DNA from: Oscheius onirici
Lineage: Eukaryota; Nematoda; Chromadorea; Rhabditida; Rhabditidae
Assembly (NCBI GenBank): GCA_932521025.1
Contig: OW051470.1
Location: 10,560,783-10,624,782 of the forward strand
Reading direction: 5' to 3'
DNA length: 64,000 bases
A model generated the notes under the pieces. The model was not told the DNA's origin and ran no database searches. It was given only the letters and a program-made list of their open reading frames with translations. Positions 1 through 13,300 of the stretch are shown here, one piece after another. The translations under genes were made by a program, and so were the position numbers. Each line of letters starts with the position of its first letter. Within the stretch, counting starts at the first letter, position 1.

Positions 1-3000
1 CATTCTATGGTAGTTACTTTCAGCCAGGCTATTTTATGGTAGTTACTTTCAGCCTGGCCATTCTATGGTAGTTACTTTCAGCCAGGCTATTCTATGGTAG
101 TTACTTTCAGCCTGGCCATTCTATGGTAGTTACTTTCAGCCTGGCCATTCTATGATAGTTACTTTCAGCTTGGCCATTCTATGGTAGTTACTTTCAGCCT
201 GGCCATTCTATGGTAGTTACTTTCAGCCTGGCCATTCTATGGTAGTTACTTTCAGCCAGGCTATTCTATGGTAGTTACTTTCAGCCTGGCCATTCTATGG
301 TAGTTACTTTCAGCCTGGCCATTCTATGGTAGTTACTTTCAGCCTGGCCATTCTATGGTAGTTACTTTCAGCCTGGCCATTCTATGGTAGTTACTTTCAG
401 CCAGGCTATTTTATGGTAGTTACTTTCAGCCTGGCCATCCTATGGTAGTTACTTTCAGCCTGGCCATTCTATGGTAGTTACTTTCAGCCAGGCTATTCTA
501 TGGTAGTTACTTTCAGCCTGGCCATTCTATGGTAATTACTTTCAGCCTGGCCATTCTATGATAGTTACTTTCAGCTTGGCCATTCTATGGTAGTTACTTT
601 CAGCCAGGCTTTTCTGTGGTAGTTACTTTCAGCCAGGCCATTCTATGGTAGTTACAATCAGCCAGGCCATTCTATGGTAATTACTTTCAGCCAGGCTATT
701 CTATGGTAGTTACTTTCAGCCAGGCTGTTCTATGGTAGTTACTTTCAGCCAGGCCATTCTATGGTAGTTACAATCAGCCAGGCCATTCTATGGTAATTAC
801 TTTCAGCCAGGCCATTCTATGGTAGTTACTTTCAGCCTGGCCATCCTATGGTAGTTACTTTCAGCCTGGCCATTCTATGGTAGTTACTTTCAGCCAGGCT
901 ATTCTATGGTAGTTACTTTCAGCCTGGCCATTCTATGGTAGTTACTTTCAGCCTGGCCATTCTATGATAGTTACTTTCAGCTTGGCCATTCTATGGTAGT
1001 TACTTTCAGCCTGGCCATTCTATGGTAGTTACTTTCAGCCTGGCCATTCTATGGTAGTTACTTTCAGCCAGGCTATTCTATGGTAGTTACTTTCAGCCTG
1101 GCCATTCTATGGTAGTTACTTTCAGCCTGGCCATTCTATGGTAGTTACTTTCAGCCAGGCTTTTCTGTGGTAGTTACTTTCAGCCAGGCCATTCTATGGT
1201 AGTTACAATCAGCCAGGCCATTCTATGGTAATTACTTTCAGCCAGGCTATTCTATGGTAGTTACTTTCAGCCAGGCTGTTCTATGGTAGTTACTTTCAGC
1301 CAGGCCATTCTATGGTAGTTACAATCAGCCAGGCCATTCTATGGTAATTACTTTCAGCCAGGCCATTCTATGGTAGTTACTTTCAGCCTGGCCATTCTAT
1401 GGTAGTTACTTTCAGCCTGGCCATTCTATGGTAGTTACTTTCAGCCAGGCTATTCTATGGTAGTTACTTTCAGCCTGGCCATTCTATGGTAGTTACTTTC
1501 AGCCTGGCCATTCTATGGTAGTTACTTTCAGCCTGGCCATTCTATGGTAGTTACTATCAGCCAGGCTATTTTATGGTAGTTACTTTCAGCCTGGCCATCC
1601 CATGGTAGTTACTTTCAGCCTGGCCAATCTATGGTAGTTACTTTCAGCCAGGCTATTCTATGGTAGTTACTTTCAGCCTGGCCATTCTATGGTAGTTACT
1701 TTCAGCCTGGCCATTCTATGGTAGTTACTTTCAGCCAGGCTATTTTATGGTAGTTACTTTCAGCCTGGCCATCCTATGGTAGTTACTTTCAGCCTGGCCA
1801 TTCTATGGTAGTTACTTTCAGCCAGGCTATTCTATGGTAGTTACTTTCAGCCTGGCCATTCTATGGTAATTACTTTCAGCCTGGCCATTCTATGATAGTT
1901 ACTTTCAGCTTGGCCATTCTATGGTAGTTACTTTCAGCCAGGCTTTTCTGTGGTAGTTACTTTCAGCCAGGCCATTCTATGGTAGTTACAATCAGCCAGG
2001 CCATTCTATGGTAATTACTTTCAGCCAGGCTATTTAAATGGTAGTTACTTTCAGCCAGGCCATTCTATGGTAGTTACTTTCAGCCAGGCTATTCTATGGT
2101 AGTTACTTTCAGCCTGGCCATTCTATGGTAGTTACTTTCAGCCAGGCTATTTTATGGTAGTTACTTTCAGCTTGGCCATTCTATGGTAGTTACTTTCAGC
2201 CTGGCCATTCTATGGTAGTTACTTTCAGCCTGGCCATTCTATGGTAGTTACTTTCAGCCTGGCCATTCTATGGTAGTTACTTTCAGCCAGGCTATTTTAT
2301 GGTAGTTACTTTCAGCCTGGCCATTCTATGGTAGTTACTTTCAGCCAGGCTATTTTATGGTAGTTACTTTCAGCCAGGCTATTCTATGGTAGTTACTTTC
2401 AGCCTGGCCATTCTATGGTAGTTACTTTCAGCCAGGCTATTTTTATGGTAGTTACTTTCAGCCTGGCCATTCTATGGTAGTTACTTTCAGCCTGGCCATT
2501 CTATGGTAGTTACTTTCAGCCTGGCCATTCTATGGTAGTTACTTTCAGCCTGGCCATTCTATGGTAGTTACTTTCAGCCAGGCTATTCTATGGTAGTTAC
2601 TTTCAGCCTGGCCATTCTATGGTAGTTACTTTCAGCCAGGCTATTTTATGGTAGTTACTTTCAGCCAGGCTATTTTATGGTAGTTACTTTCAGCCAGGCT
2701 ATTCTATGGTAGTTACTTTCAGCCTGGCCATTCTATGGTAGTTACTTTCAGCCAGGCTATTTTATGGTAGTTACTTTCAGCCTGGCCATTCTAATGGTAG
2801 TTACTTTCAGCCAGGCTATTCTATGGTAGTTACTTTCAGCCAGGCTATTCTATGGTAGTTACTTTCAGCCAGGCCATTCTATGGTAGTTACAATCAGCCA
2901 GGCCATTCTATGGTAATTACTTTCAGCCAGGCCATTCTATGGTAGTTACTTTCAGCCAGGCTTTTCTGTGGTAGTTACTTTCAGCCAGGCTATTCTATGG

Positions 3001-6000
3001 TAGTTACTTTCAGCCAGGCTATTCTATGGTAGTTACTTTCAGCCAGGCTTTTCTATGGTAGTTACTTTCAGCCAGGCTATTCTATGGTAGTTACTTTCAG
3101 CCTGGCCATTCTATGGTAGTTACTTTCAGCCAGGCTATTCTATGGTAGTTACTTTCAGCCAGGCTATTCTATGGTAGTTACTTTCAGCCAGGCTATTCTA
3201 TGGTAGTTACTTTCAGCCTGGCCATTCTATGGTAGTTATTTTCAGCCAGGCTATTCTATGGTAGTTACTTTCAGCCTGGCCATTCTATGGTAGTTACTTT
3301 CAGCCAGGCTATTCTATGGTAGTTACTTTCAGCCAGGCTATTCTATGGTAGTTACTTTCAGCCAGGCTATTTTATGGTAGTTACTTTCAGCCAGGCCATT
3401 CTATGGTAGTTACTTTCAGCCAGGCTATTCTATGGTAGTTACTTTCAGCCTGGCCATTCTATGGTAGTTACTTTCAGCCAGGCTATTTTATGGTAGTTAC
3501 TTTCAGCCTGGCCATTCTATGGTAGTTACTTTCAGCCTGGCCATTCTATGGTAGTTACTTTCAGCCTGGCCATTCTATGGTAGTTACTTTCAGCCTGGCC
3601 ATTCTATGGTAGTTACTTTCAGCCAGGCTATTTTATGGTAGTTACTTTCAGCCTGGCCATTCTTAGGTAGTTACTTTCAGCCAGGCTATTCTATGGTAGT
3701 TACTTTCAGCCTGGCCATTCTATGGTAGTTACTTTCAGCCAGGCTATTCTATGGTAGTTACTTTCAGCCTGGCTATTCTATGGTAGTTACTTTCAGCCAG
3801 GCTATTCTATGGTAGTTACTTTCAGCCAGGCTATTCTATGGTAGTTACTTTCAGCCAGGCTATTCTATGGTAGTTACTTTCAGCCAGGCTATTCTATGGT
3901 AGTTACTTTCAGCCTGGCCATTCTATGGTAGTTACTTTCAGCCTGGCTATTCTATGGTAGTTACTTTCAGCCAGGCTATTCTATGGTAGTTACTTTCAGC
4001 CAGGCTATTCTATGGTAGTTACTTTCAGCCAGGCTATTCCATGGTAGTTACTTTCAGCCTGGCCATTCTATGGTAGTTACTTTCAGCCAGGCCATTCTAT
4101 GGTAGTTACTTTCAGCCTGGCCATTCTATGGTAGTTACTTTCAGCCAGGCTATTCTATGGTAGTTACTTTCAGCCTGGCCATTCTATGGTAGTTACTTTC
4201 AGCCAGGCTATTTTATGGTAGTTACTTTCAGCCAGGCTATTCTATGGTAGTTACTTTCAGCCAGGCTATTCTATGGTAGTTACTTTCAGCCAGGCTATTC
4301 TATGGTAGTTACTTTCAGCCTGGCCATTCTATGGTAGTTACTTTCAGCCAGGCTATTCTATGGTAGTTACTTTCAGCCTGGCCATTCTATGGTAGTTACT
4401 TTCAGCCAGGCTATTTTATGGTAGTTACTTTCAGCCAGGCTATTTTATGGTAGTTACTTTCAGCCAGGCTATTCTATGGTAGTTACTTTCAGCCAGGCTA
4501 TTCTATGGTAGTTACTTTCAGCCAGGCTATTCTATGGTAGTTACTTTCAGCCTGGCTATTCTATGGTAGTTACTTTCAGCCTGGCCATTCTATGGTAGTT
4601 ACTTTCAGCCTGGCCATTCTATGGTAGTTACTTTCAACCTGGCCATTCTATGGTAGTTGCTTTCAGCCTGACCATTCTATGGTAGTTACTTTCAGCCAGG
4701 CTATTCTATGGTAGTTACTTTCAGCCAGGCTTTTCTATGGTAGTTACTTTCAGCCAGGCTATTCCATGGTAGTTACTTTCAGCCAGGCCATTCTATGGTA
4801 GTTACAATCAGCCAGGCCATTCTATGGTAATTACTTTCAGCCAGGCCATTCTATGGTAGTTACTTTCAGCCAGGCTTTTCTGTGGTAGTTACTTTCAGCC
4901 AGGCTATTCTATGGTAGTTACTTTCAGCCTGGCCATTCTATGGTAGTTACTTTCAGCCAGGCTATTCTATGGTAGTTACTTTCAGCCAGGCTATTCTATG
5001 GTAGTTACTTTCAGCCTGGCCATTCTATGGTAGTTACTTTCAGCCAGGCTATTCTATGGTAGTTACTTTCAGCCAGGCTATTCTATGGTAGTTACTTTCA
5101 GCCAGGCTATTCTATGGTAGTTACTTTCAGCCTGGCCATTCTATGGTAGTTACTTTCAGCCAGGCTATTCTATGGTAGTTACTTTCAGCCAGGCTATTCT
5201 ATGGTTGTTACTTTCAGCCAGGCTATTCTATGGTAGTTACTTTCAGCCAGGCTATTCTATGGTAGTTACTTTCAGCCAGGCTATTCTATGGTAGTTACTT
5301 TCAGCCAGGCTATTTTATGGTAGTTACTTTCAGCCAGGCTATTCTATGGTAGTTACTTTCAGCCAGGCTATTCTATGGTAGTTACTTTCAGCCAGGCTAT
5401 TCTATGGTAGTTACTTTCAGCCTGGCCATTCTATGGTAGTTACTTTCAGCCAGGCTATTCTATGGTAGTTACTTTCAGCCAGGCTATTTTATGGTAGTTA
5501 CTTTCAGCCTGGCCATTCTATGGTAGTTACTTTCAGCCAGGCTATTCTATGGTAGTTACTTTCAGCCTGGCCATTCTATGGTAGTTACTTTCAACCTGGC
5601 CATTCTATGGTAGTTGCTTTCAGCCTGGCCATTCTATGGTAGTTACTTTCAGCCAGGCTATTCTATGGTAGTTACTTTCAGCCAGGCTTTTCTATGGTAG
5701 TTACTTTCAGCCAGGCTATTCTATGGTAGTTACTTTCAGCCTGGCCATTCTATGGTAGTTACTTTCAGCCTGGCTATTCTATGGTAGTTACTTTCAGCCT
5801 GGCCATTCTATGGTAGTTACTTTCAGCCTGGCCATTCTATGGTAGTTACTTTCAGCCTGGCCATTCTATGGTAGTTACTTTCAGCCAGGCTATTCTATGG
5901 TAGTTACTTTCAGCCTGGCCATTCTATGGTAGTTACTTTCAGCCTGGCCATTCTATGGTAATTACTTTCAGCCAGGCTATTCTATGGTAGTTACTTTCAG

Positions 6001-7363
6001 CCTGGCTATCCTATGGTAGTTACTTTCAGCCAGGCTATTCTATGGTAGTTACTTTCAGCCTGGCCATTCTATGGTAGTTACTTTCAGCCTGGCCATTCTA
6101 TGGTAGTTACTTTCAGCCAGGCTATTCTATGGTAGTTACTTTCAGCCTGGCCATTCTATGGTAGTTACTTTCAGCCAGGCTATTCTATGGTAGTTACTTT
6201 CAGCCAGGCTATTCTATGGTAGTTACTTTCAGCCAGGCTATTCTATGGTAGTTACTTTCAGCCAGGCTATTCTATGGTAGTTACTTTCAGCCAGGCTATT
6301 CTATGGTAGTTACTTTCAGCCAGGCTATTCTATGGTAGTTACTTTCAGCCTGGCCATTCTATGGTAGTTATTTTCAGCCAGGCTATTTTATGGTAGTTAG
6401 TTTCAGCCTGGCCATTCTATGGTAGTTACTTTCAGCCAGGCTATTTTATGGTAGTTACTTTCAGCCAGGCTATTCTATGGTAGTTACTTTCAGCCAGGCT
6501 ATTCTATGGTAGTTACTTTCAGCCTGGCCATTCTATGGTAGTTACTTTCAGCCAGGCTATTCTATGGTAGTTAGTTTCAGCCTGGCCATTCTATGGTAGT
6601 TGCTTTCAGCCTGGCCATTCTATGGTAGTTACTTTCAGCCAGGCTATTCTATGGTAGTTACTTTCAGCCAGGCTATTCTATGGTAGTTACTTTCAGCCAG
6701 GCTATTCTATGGTAGTTACTTTCAGCCTGGCCATTCTATGGTAGTTATTTTCAGCCAGGCTATTTTATGGTAGTTAGTTTCAGCCTGGCCATTCTATGGT
6801 AGTTGCTTTCAGCCTGGCCATTCTATGGTAGTTACTTTCAGCCAGGCTATTCTATGGTAGTTACTTTCAGCCAGGCTTTTCTATGGTAGTTACTTTCAGC
6901 CAGGCTATTCTATGGTAGTTACTTTCAGCCAGGCTATTTTATGGTAGTTACTTTCAGCCTGGCCATTCTATGGTAGTTACTTTCAGCCAGGCTATTCTAT
7001 GGTAGTTACTTTCAGCCAGGCCATTCTATGGTAGTTACAATCAGCCAGGCCATTCTATGGTAATTACTTTCAGCCAGGCCATTCTATGGTAGTTACTTTC
7101 AGCCAGGCTTTTCTGTGGTAGTTACTTTCAGCCAGGCTATTCTATGATAGTTACTTTCAGCCAGGCTTTTCTATGGTAGTTACTTTCAGCCAGGCTATTC
7201 CATGGTAGTTGCTTTCAGCCTGGCCATTCTATGGTAGTTACTTTCAGCCAGGCTATTTTATGGTAGTTACTTTCAGCCTGGCCATTCTATGGTAGTTACT
7301 TTCAGCCAGGCTATTCTATGGTAGTTACTTTCAGCCAGGCTATTTTATGGTAGTTACTTTCAG
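1..7363 (+). repeat. 29-bp tandem satellite, block A
   Basis: About 254 head-to-tail copies of a 29-bp monomer whose core reads TATGGTAGTTACTTTCAG on the + strand. Two main monomer types alternate irregularly: one continues CCTGGCCATTC, the other CCAGGCTATTC. Minor variants (ACAATCAG instead of ACTTTCAG, TTTTCTGTGG, GGTAATTAC) recur in fixed order, which shows spread by block duplication rather than copy by copy. Because 29 is not a multiple of 3 and each monomer carries TAG/TAA on either strand, no open frame survives. No gene, RNA gene or transposon was seen inside. The function is unknown; position beside TTAGGC repeats suggests subtelomeric satellite. Confidence 0.97.
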
Positions 7364-7390
7364 CCCCCCCCCTGAAAGTAACTACCATAG
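7349..7390. repeat. Head-to-head inversion point of the satellite with C9 spacer
   Basis: The satellite switches strand here. ATGGTAGTTACTTTCAG on the left faces its exact reverse complement on the right across a run of nine C (7364-7372), giving 17-bp perfect arms at the centre. Further out the arms match only in part at equal distance, so this is not a simple mirror of one molecule. A recombination or repair junction, or an assembly join, are both possible. Confidence 0.9.
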
Positions 7391-10300
7391 AATGGCCAGG
7401 CTGAAAGTAACTACCATAGAATAGCCTGGCTGAAAGTAACTACCATAAAATAGCCTGGCTGAAAGTAACTACCATAGAATAGCCTGGCTGAAAGTAACTA
7501 CTATAGAATGGCCAGGCTGAAAGTAACTACCATGGAATAGCCTGGCTGAAAGTAACTACCATAGAAAAGCCTGGCTGAAAGTAACTATCATAGAATGGCC
7601 TGGCTGAAAGTAACTACCATAGAATGGCCAGGCTGAAAGTAACTACCATAGAATAGCCTGGCTGAAAGTAACTACCATAGATTGGCCAGGCTGAAAGTAA
7701 CTACCATAGGATGGCCAGGCTGAAAGTAACTAGCATAAAATAGCCTGGCTGATAGTAACTACCATAGAATGGCCAGGCTGAAAGTAACTACCATAGAATG
7801 GCCAGGCTGAAAGTAACTACCATAGAATGGCCAGGCTGAAAGTAACTACCATAGAATGGCCAGGCTGAAAGTAACTACCATAGAATAGCCTGGCTGAAAG
7901 TAACTACCATAGAATAGCCTGGCTGAAAGTAACTACCATAGAATAGCCTGGCTGAAAGTAACTACCATAGAATAGCCTGGCTGAAAGTAACTACCATAGA
8001 ATGGCCAGGCTGAAAGTAACTACCATAGAATAGCCTGGCTGAAAGTAACTACCATAAAATAGCCTGGCTGAAAGTAACTACCATAGAATGGCCAGGCTGA
8101 AAGCAACTACCATGGAATAGCCTGGCTGAAAGTAACTACCATAGAAAAGCCTGGCTGAAAGTAACTATCATAGAATAGCCTGGCTGAAAGTAACTACCAC
8201 AGAAAAGCCTGGCTGAAAGTAACTACCATAGAATGGCCTGGCTGAAAGTAATTACCATAGAATGGCCTGGCTGATTGTAACTACCATAGAATGGCCTGGC
8301 TGAAAGTAACTACCATAGAATAGCCTGGCTGAAAGTAACTACCATAGAATGGCCAGGCTGAAAGTAACTACCATAAAATAGCCTGGCTGAAAGTAACTAC
8401 CATAGAATGGCCAGGCTGAAAGCAACTACCATGGAATAGCCTGGCTGAAAGTAACTACCATAGAATAGCCTGGCTGAAAGTAACTACCATAGAATAGCCT
8501 GGCTGAAAGTAACTACCATAGAATAGCCTGGCTGAAAGTAACTACCATAGAATAGCCTGGCTGAAAGTAACTACCATAGAATGGCCAGGCTGAAAGTAAC
8601 TACCATAGAATAGCCTGGCTGAAAGTAACTACCATAGAATGGCCAGGCTGAAAGTAACTACCATAGAATGGCCAGGCTGAAAGTAACTACCATAGAATAG
8701 CCTGGCTGAAAGTAACTACCATAGGATAGCCAGGCTGAAAGTAACTACCATAGAATAGCCTGGCTGAAAGTAATTACCATAGAATGGCCAGGCTGAAAGT
8801 AACTACCATAGAATGGCCAGGCTGAAAGTAACTACCATAGAATAGCCTGGCTGAAAGTAACTACCATAGAATGGCCAGGCTGAAAGTAACTACCATAGAA
8901 TGGCCAGGCTGAAAGTAACTACCATAGAATGGCCAGGCTGAAAGTAACTACCATAGAATAGCCAGGCTGAAAGTAACTACCATAGAATGGCCAGGCTGAA
9001 AGTAACTACCATAGAATAGCCTGGCTGAAAGTAACTACCATAGAAAAGCCTGGCTGAAAGTAACTACCATAGAATAGCCTGGCTGAAAGTAACTACCATA
9101 GAATGGCCAGGCTGAAAGCAACTACCATAGAATGGCCAGGTTGAAAGTAACTACCATAGAATGGCCAGGCTGAAAGTAACTACCATAGAATAGCCTGGCT
9201 GAAAGTAACTACCATAGAATGGCCAGGCTGAAAGTAACTACCATAAAATAGCCTGGCTGAAAGTAACTACCATAGAATAGCCTGGCTGAAAGTAACTACC
9301 ATAGAATGGCCAGGCTGAAAGTAACTACCATAGAATAGCCTGGCTGAAAGTAACTACCATAGAATGGCCAGGCTGAAAGTAACTACCATAAAATAGCCTG
9401 GCTGAAAGTAACTACCATAGAATGGCCAGGCTGAAAGTAACTACCATAGAATAGCCTGGCTGAAAGTAACTACCATAAAATGGCCAGGCTGAAAGTAACT
9501 ACCATAGAATAGCCTGGCTGAAAGTAACTACCATAGAATGGCCAGGCTGAAAGTAACTACCATAGAATAGCCTGGCTGAAAGTAACTACCATAGAATAGC
9601 CTGGCTGAAAGTAACTACCATAGAATAGCCTGGCTGAAAGTAACTACCATAAAATAGCCTGGCTGAAAGTAACTACCATAAAATAGCCTGGCTGAAAGTA
9701 ACTACCATAGAATGGCCAGGCTGAAAGTAACTACCATAGAATAGCCTGGCTGAAAGTAACTACCATAGAATGGCCAGGCTGAAAGTAACTACCATAGAAT
9801 AGCCTGGCTGAAAGTAACTACCATAGAATGGCCAGGCTGAAAGTAACTACCATAAAATAGCCTGGCTGAAAGTAACTACCATAGAATGGCCAGGCTGAAA
9901 GTAACTACCATAGAATGGCCAGGCTGAAAGTAACTACCATAGAATAGCCTGGCTGAAAGTAACTACCATAGAATAGCCTGGCTGAAAGTAACTACCATAG
10001 AATAGCCTGGCTGAAAGTAACTACCATAGAATAGCCTGGCTGAAAGTAACTACCATAAAATAGCCTGGCTGAAAGTAACTACCATAGAATAGCCTGGCTG
10101 AAAGTAACTACCATAGAATAGCCTGGCTGAAAGTAACTACCATAGAATAGCCTGGCTGAAAGTAACAACCATAGAATAGCCTGGCTGAAAGTAACTACCA
10201 TAGAATAGCCTGGCTGAAAGTAACTACCATAGAATGGCCAGGCTGAAAGTAACTACCATAGAATAGCCTGGCTGAAAGTAACTACCATAGAATAGCCTGG

Positions 10301-13300
10301 CTGAAAGTAACTACCATAGAATAGCCTGGCTGAAAGTAACTACCATAGAATGGCCAGGCTGAAAGTAACTACCATAGAATAGCCTGGCTGAAAGTAACTA
10401 CCATAGAATAGCCTGGCTGAAAGTAACTACCATAGAATGGCCAGGCTGAAAGTAACTACCATAGAATAGCCTGGCTGAAAGTAACTACCACAGAAAAGCC
10501 TGGCTGAAAGTAACTACCATAGAATGGCCTGGCTGAAAGTAATTACCATAGAATGGCCTGGCTGATTGTAACTACCATAGAATGGCCTGGCTGAAAGTAA
10601 CTACCATGGAATAGCCTGGCTGAAAGTAACTACCATAGAAAAGCCTGGCTGAAAGTAACTACCATAGAATAGCCTGGCTGAAAGTAACTACCATAGAATG
10701 GTCAGGCTGAAAGCAACTACCATAGAATGGCCAGGTTGAAAGTAACTACCATAGAATGGCCAGGCTGAAAGTAACTACCATAGAATGGCCAGGCTGAAAG
10801 TAACTACCATAGAATAGCCAGGCTGAAAGTAACTACCATAGAATAGCCTGGCTGAAAGTAACTACCATAGAATAGCCTGGCTGAAAGTAACTACCATAGA
10901 ATAGCCTGGCTGAAAGTAACTACCATAAAATAGCCTGGCTGAAAGTAACTACCATAAAATAGCCTGGCTGAAAGTAACTACCATAGAATGGCCAGGCTGA
11001 AAGTAACTACCATAGAATAGCCTGGCTGAAAGTAACTACCATAGAATGGCCAGGCTGAAAGTAACTACCATAGAATAGCCTGGCTGAAAGTAACTACCAT
11101 AGAATAGCCTGGCTGAAAGTAACTACCATAGAATAGCCTGGCTGAAAGTAACTACCATAGAATGGCCAGGCTGAAAGTAACTACCATAAAATAGCCTGGC
11201 TGAAAGTAACTACCATAGAATGGCCAGGCTGAAAGTAACTACCATAGAATAGCCTGGCTGAAAGTAACTACCATAGAATGGCCAGGCTGAAAGTAACTAC
11301 CATAGAATGGCCTGGCTGAAAGTAACTACCATAGAATGGCCAGGCTGAAAGTAACTACCATGGAATAGCCTGGCTGAAAGTAACTACCATAGAATAGCCT
11401 GGCTGAAAGTAACTACCATAGAATAGCCTGGCTGAAAGTAACTACCATAGAATAGCCAGGCTGAAAGTAACTACCATAGAATGGCCAGGCTGAAAGTAAC
11501 TACCATAGAATAGCCTGGCTGAAAGTAACTACCATAGAATAGCCTGGCTGAAAGTAACTACCATAGAATAGCCTGGCTGAAAGTAACTACCATAGAATAG
11601 CCTGGCTGAAAGTAACTACCATAGAATAGCCAGGCTGAAAGTAACTACCATAGAATGGCCAGGCTGAAAGTAACTACCATAGAATAGCCTGGCTGAAAGT
11701 AACTACCATAGAATAGCCTGGCTGAAAGTAACTACCATAGAATAGCCTGGCTGAAAGTAACTACCATAAAATAGCCTGGCTGAAAGTAACTACCATAAAA
11801 TAGCCTGGCTGAAAGTAACTACCATAGAATAGCCTGGCTGAAAGTAACTACCATAAAATAGCCAGGCTGAAAGTAACTACCATAGAATAGCCTGGCTGAA
11901 AGTAACTACCATAGAATGGCCTGGCTGAAAGTAACTACCATAGAATGGCCAGGCTGAAAGTAACTACCATAGAATAGCCTGGCTGAAAGTAACTACCATA
12001 GAATGGCCAGGCTGAAAGTAACTACCATAGAATAGCCTGGCTGAAAGTAACTACCATAGAATGGCCAGGCTGAAAGTAACTACCATGGAATAGCCTGGCT
12101 GAAAGTAACTACCATAGAATAGCCTGGCTGAAAGTAACTACCATAAAATAGCCTGGCTGAAAGTAACTACCATAGAATAGCCTGGCTGAAAGTAACTACC
12201 ATAGAATGGCCAGGCTGAAACTAACTACCATAAAATAGCCTGGCTGAAAGTAACTACCATAGAATGGCCAGGCTGAAAGTAACTACCATAGAATAGCCAG
12301 GCTGAAAGTAACTACCATAGAATGGCCAGGCTGAAAGTAACTACCATAGAATAGCCTGGCTGAAAGTAACTACCATAGAATAGCCTGGCTGAAAGTAACT
12401 ACCATAGAATAGCCAGGCTGAAAGTAACTACCATAGAATAGCCAGGCTGAAAGTAACTACCATAGAATGGCCAGGCTGAAAGTAACTACCATAGAATAGC
12501 CTGGCTGAAAGTAACTACCATAGAATAGCCTGGCTGAAAGTAACTACCATAGAATAGCCTGGCTGAAAGTAACTACCATAGAATGGCCAGGCTGAAAGTA
12601 ACTACCATAGAATAGCCTGGCTGAAAGTAACTACCATAGAATGGCCAGGCTGAAAGTAACTACCATAAAATAGCCTGGCTGAAAGTAACTACCATAGAAT
12701 GGCCAGGCTGAAAGTAACTACCATAGAATAGCCTGGCTGAAAGTAACTACCATAGAATGGCCAGGCTGAAAGTAACTACCATAGAATAGCCTGGCTGAAA
12801 GTAACTACCATAGAATAGCCTGGCTGAAAGTAACTACCATAGAATAGCCTGGCTGAAAGTAACTACCATAAAATAGCCTGGCTGAAAGTAACTACCATAA
12901 AATAGCCTGGCTGAAAGTAACTACCATAGAATAGCCTGGCTGAAAGTAACTACCATAAAATAGCCAGGCTGAAAGTAACTACCATAGAATAGCCTGGCTG
13001 AAAGTAACTACCATAGAATGGCCTGGCTGAAAGTAACTACCATAGAATGGCCAGGCTGAAAGTAACTACCATAGAATAGCCTGGCTGAAAGTAACTACCA
13101 TAGAATGGCCAGGCTGAAAGTAACTACCATAGAATAGCCTGGCTGAAAGTAACTACCATAGAATGGCCAGGCTGAAAGTAACTACCATGGAATAGCCTGG
13201 CTGAAAGTAACTACCATAGAATAGCCTGGCTGAAAGTAACTACCATAAAATAGCCTGGCTGAAAGTAACTACCATAGAATAGCCTGGCTGAAAGTAACTA

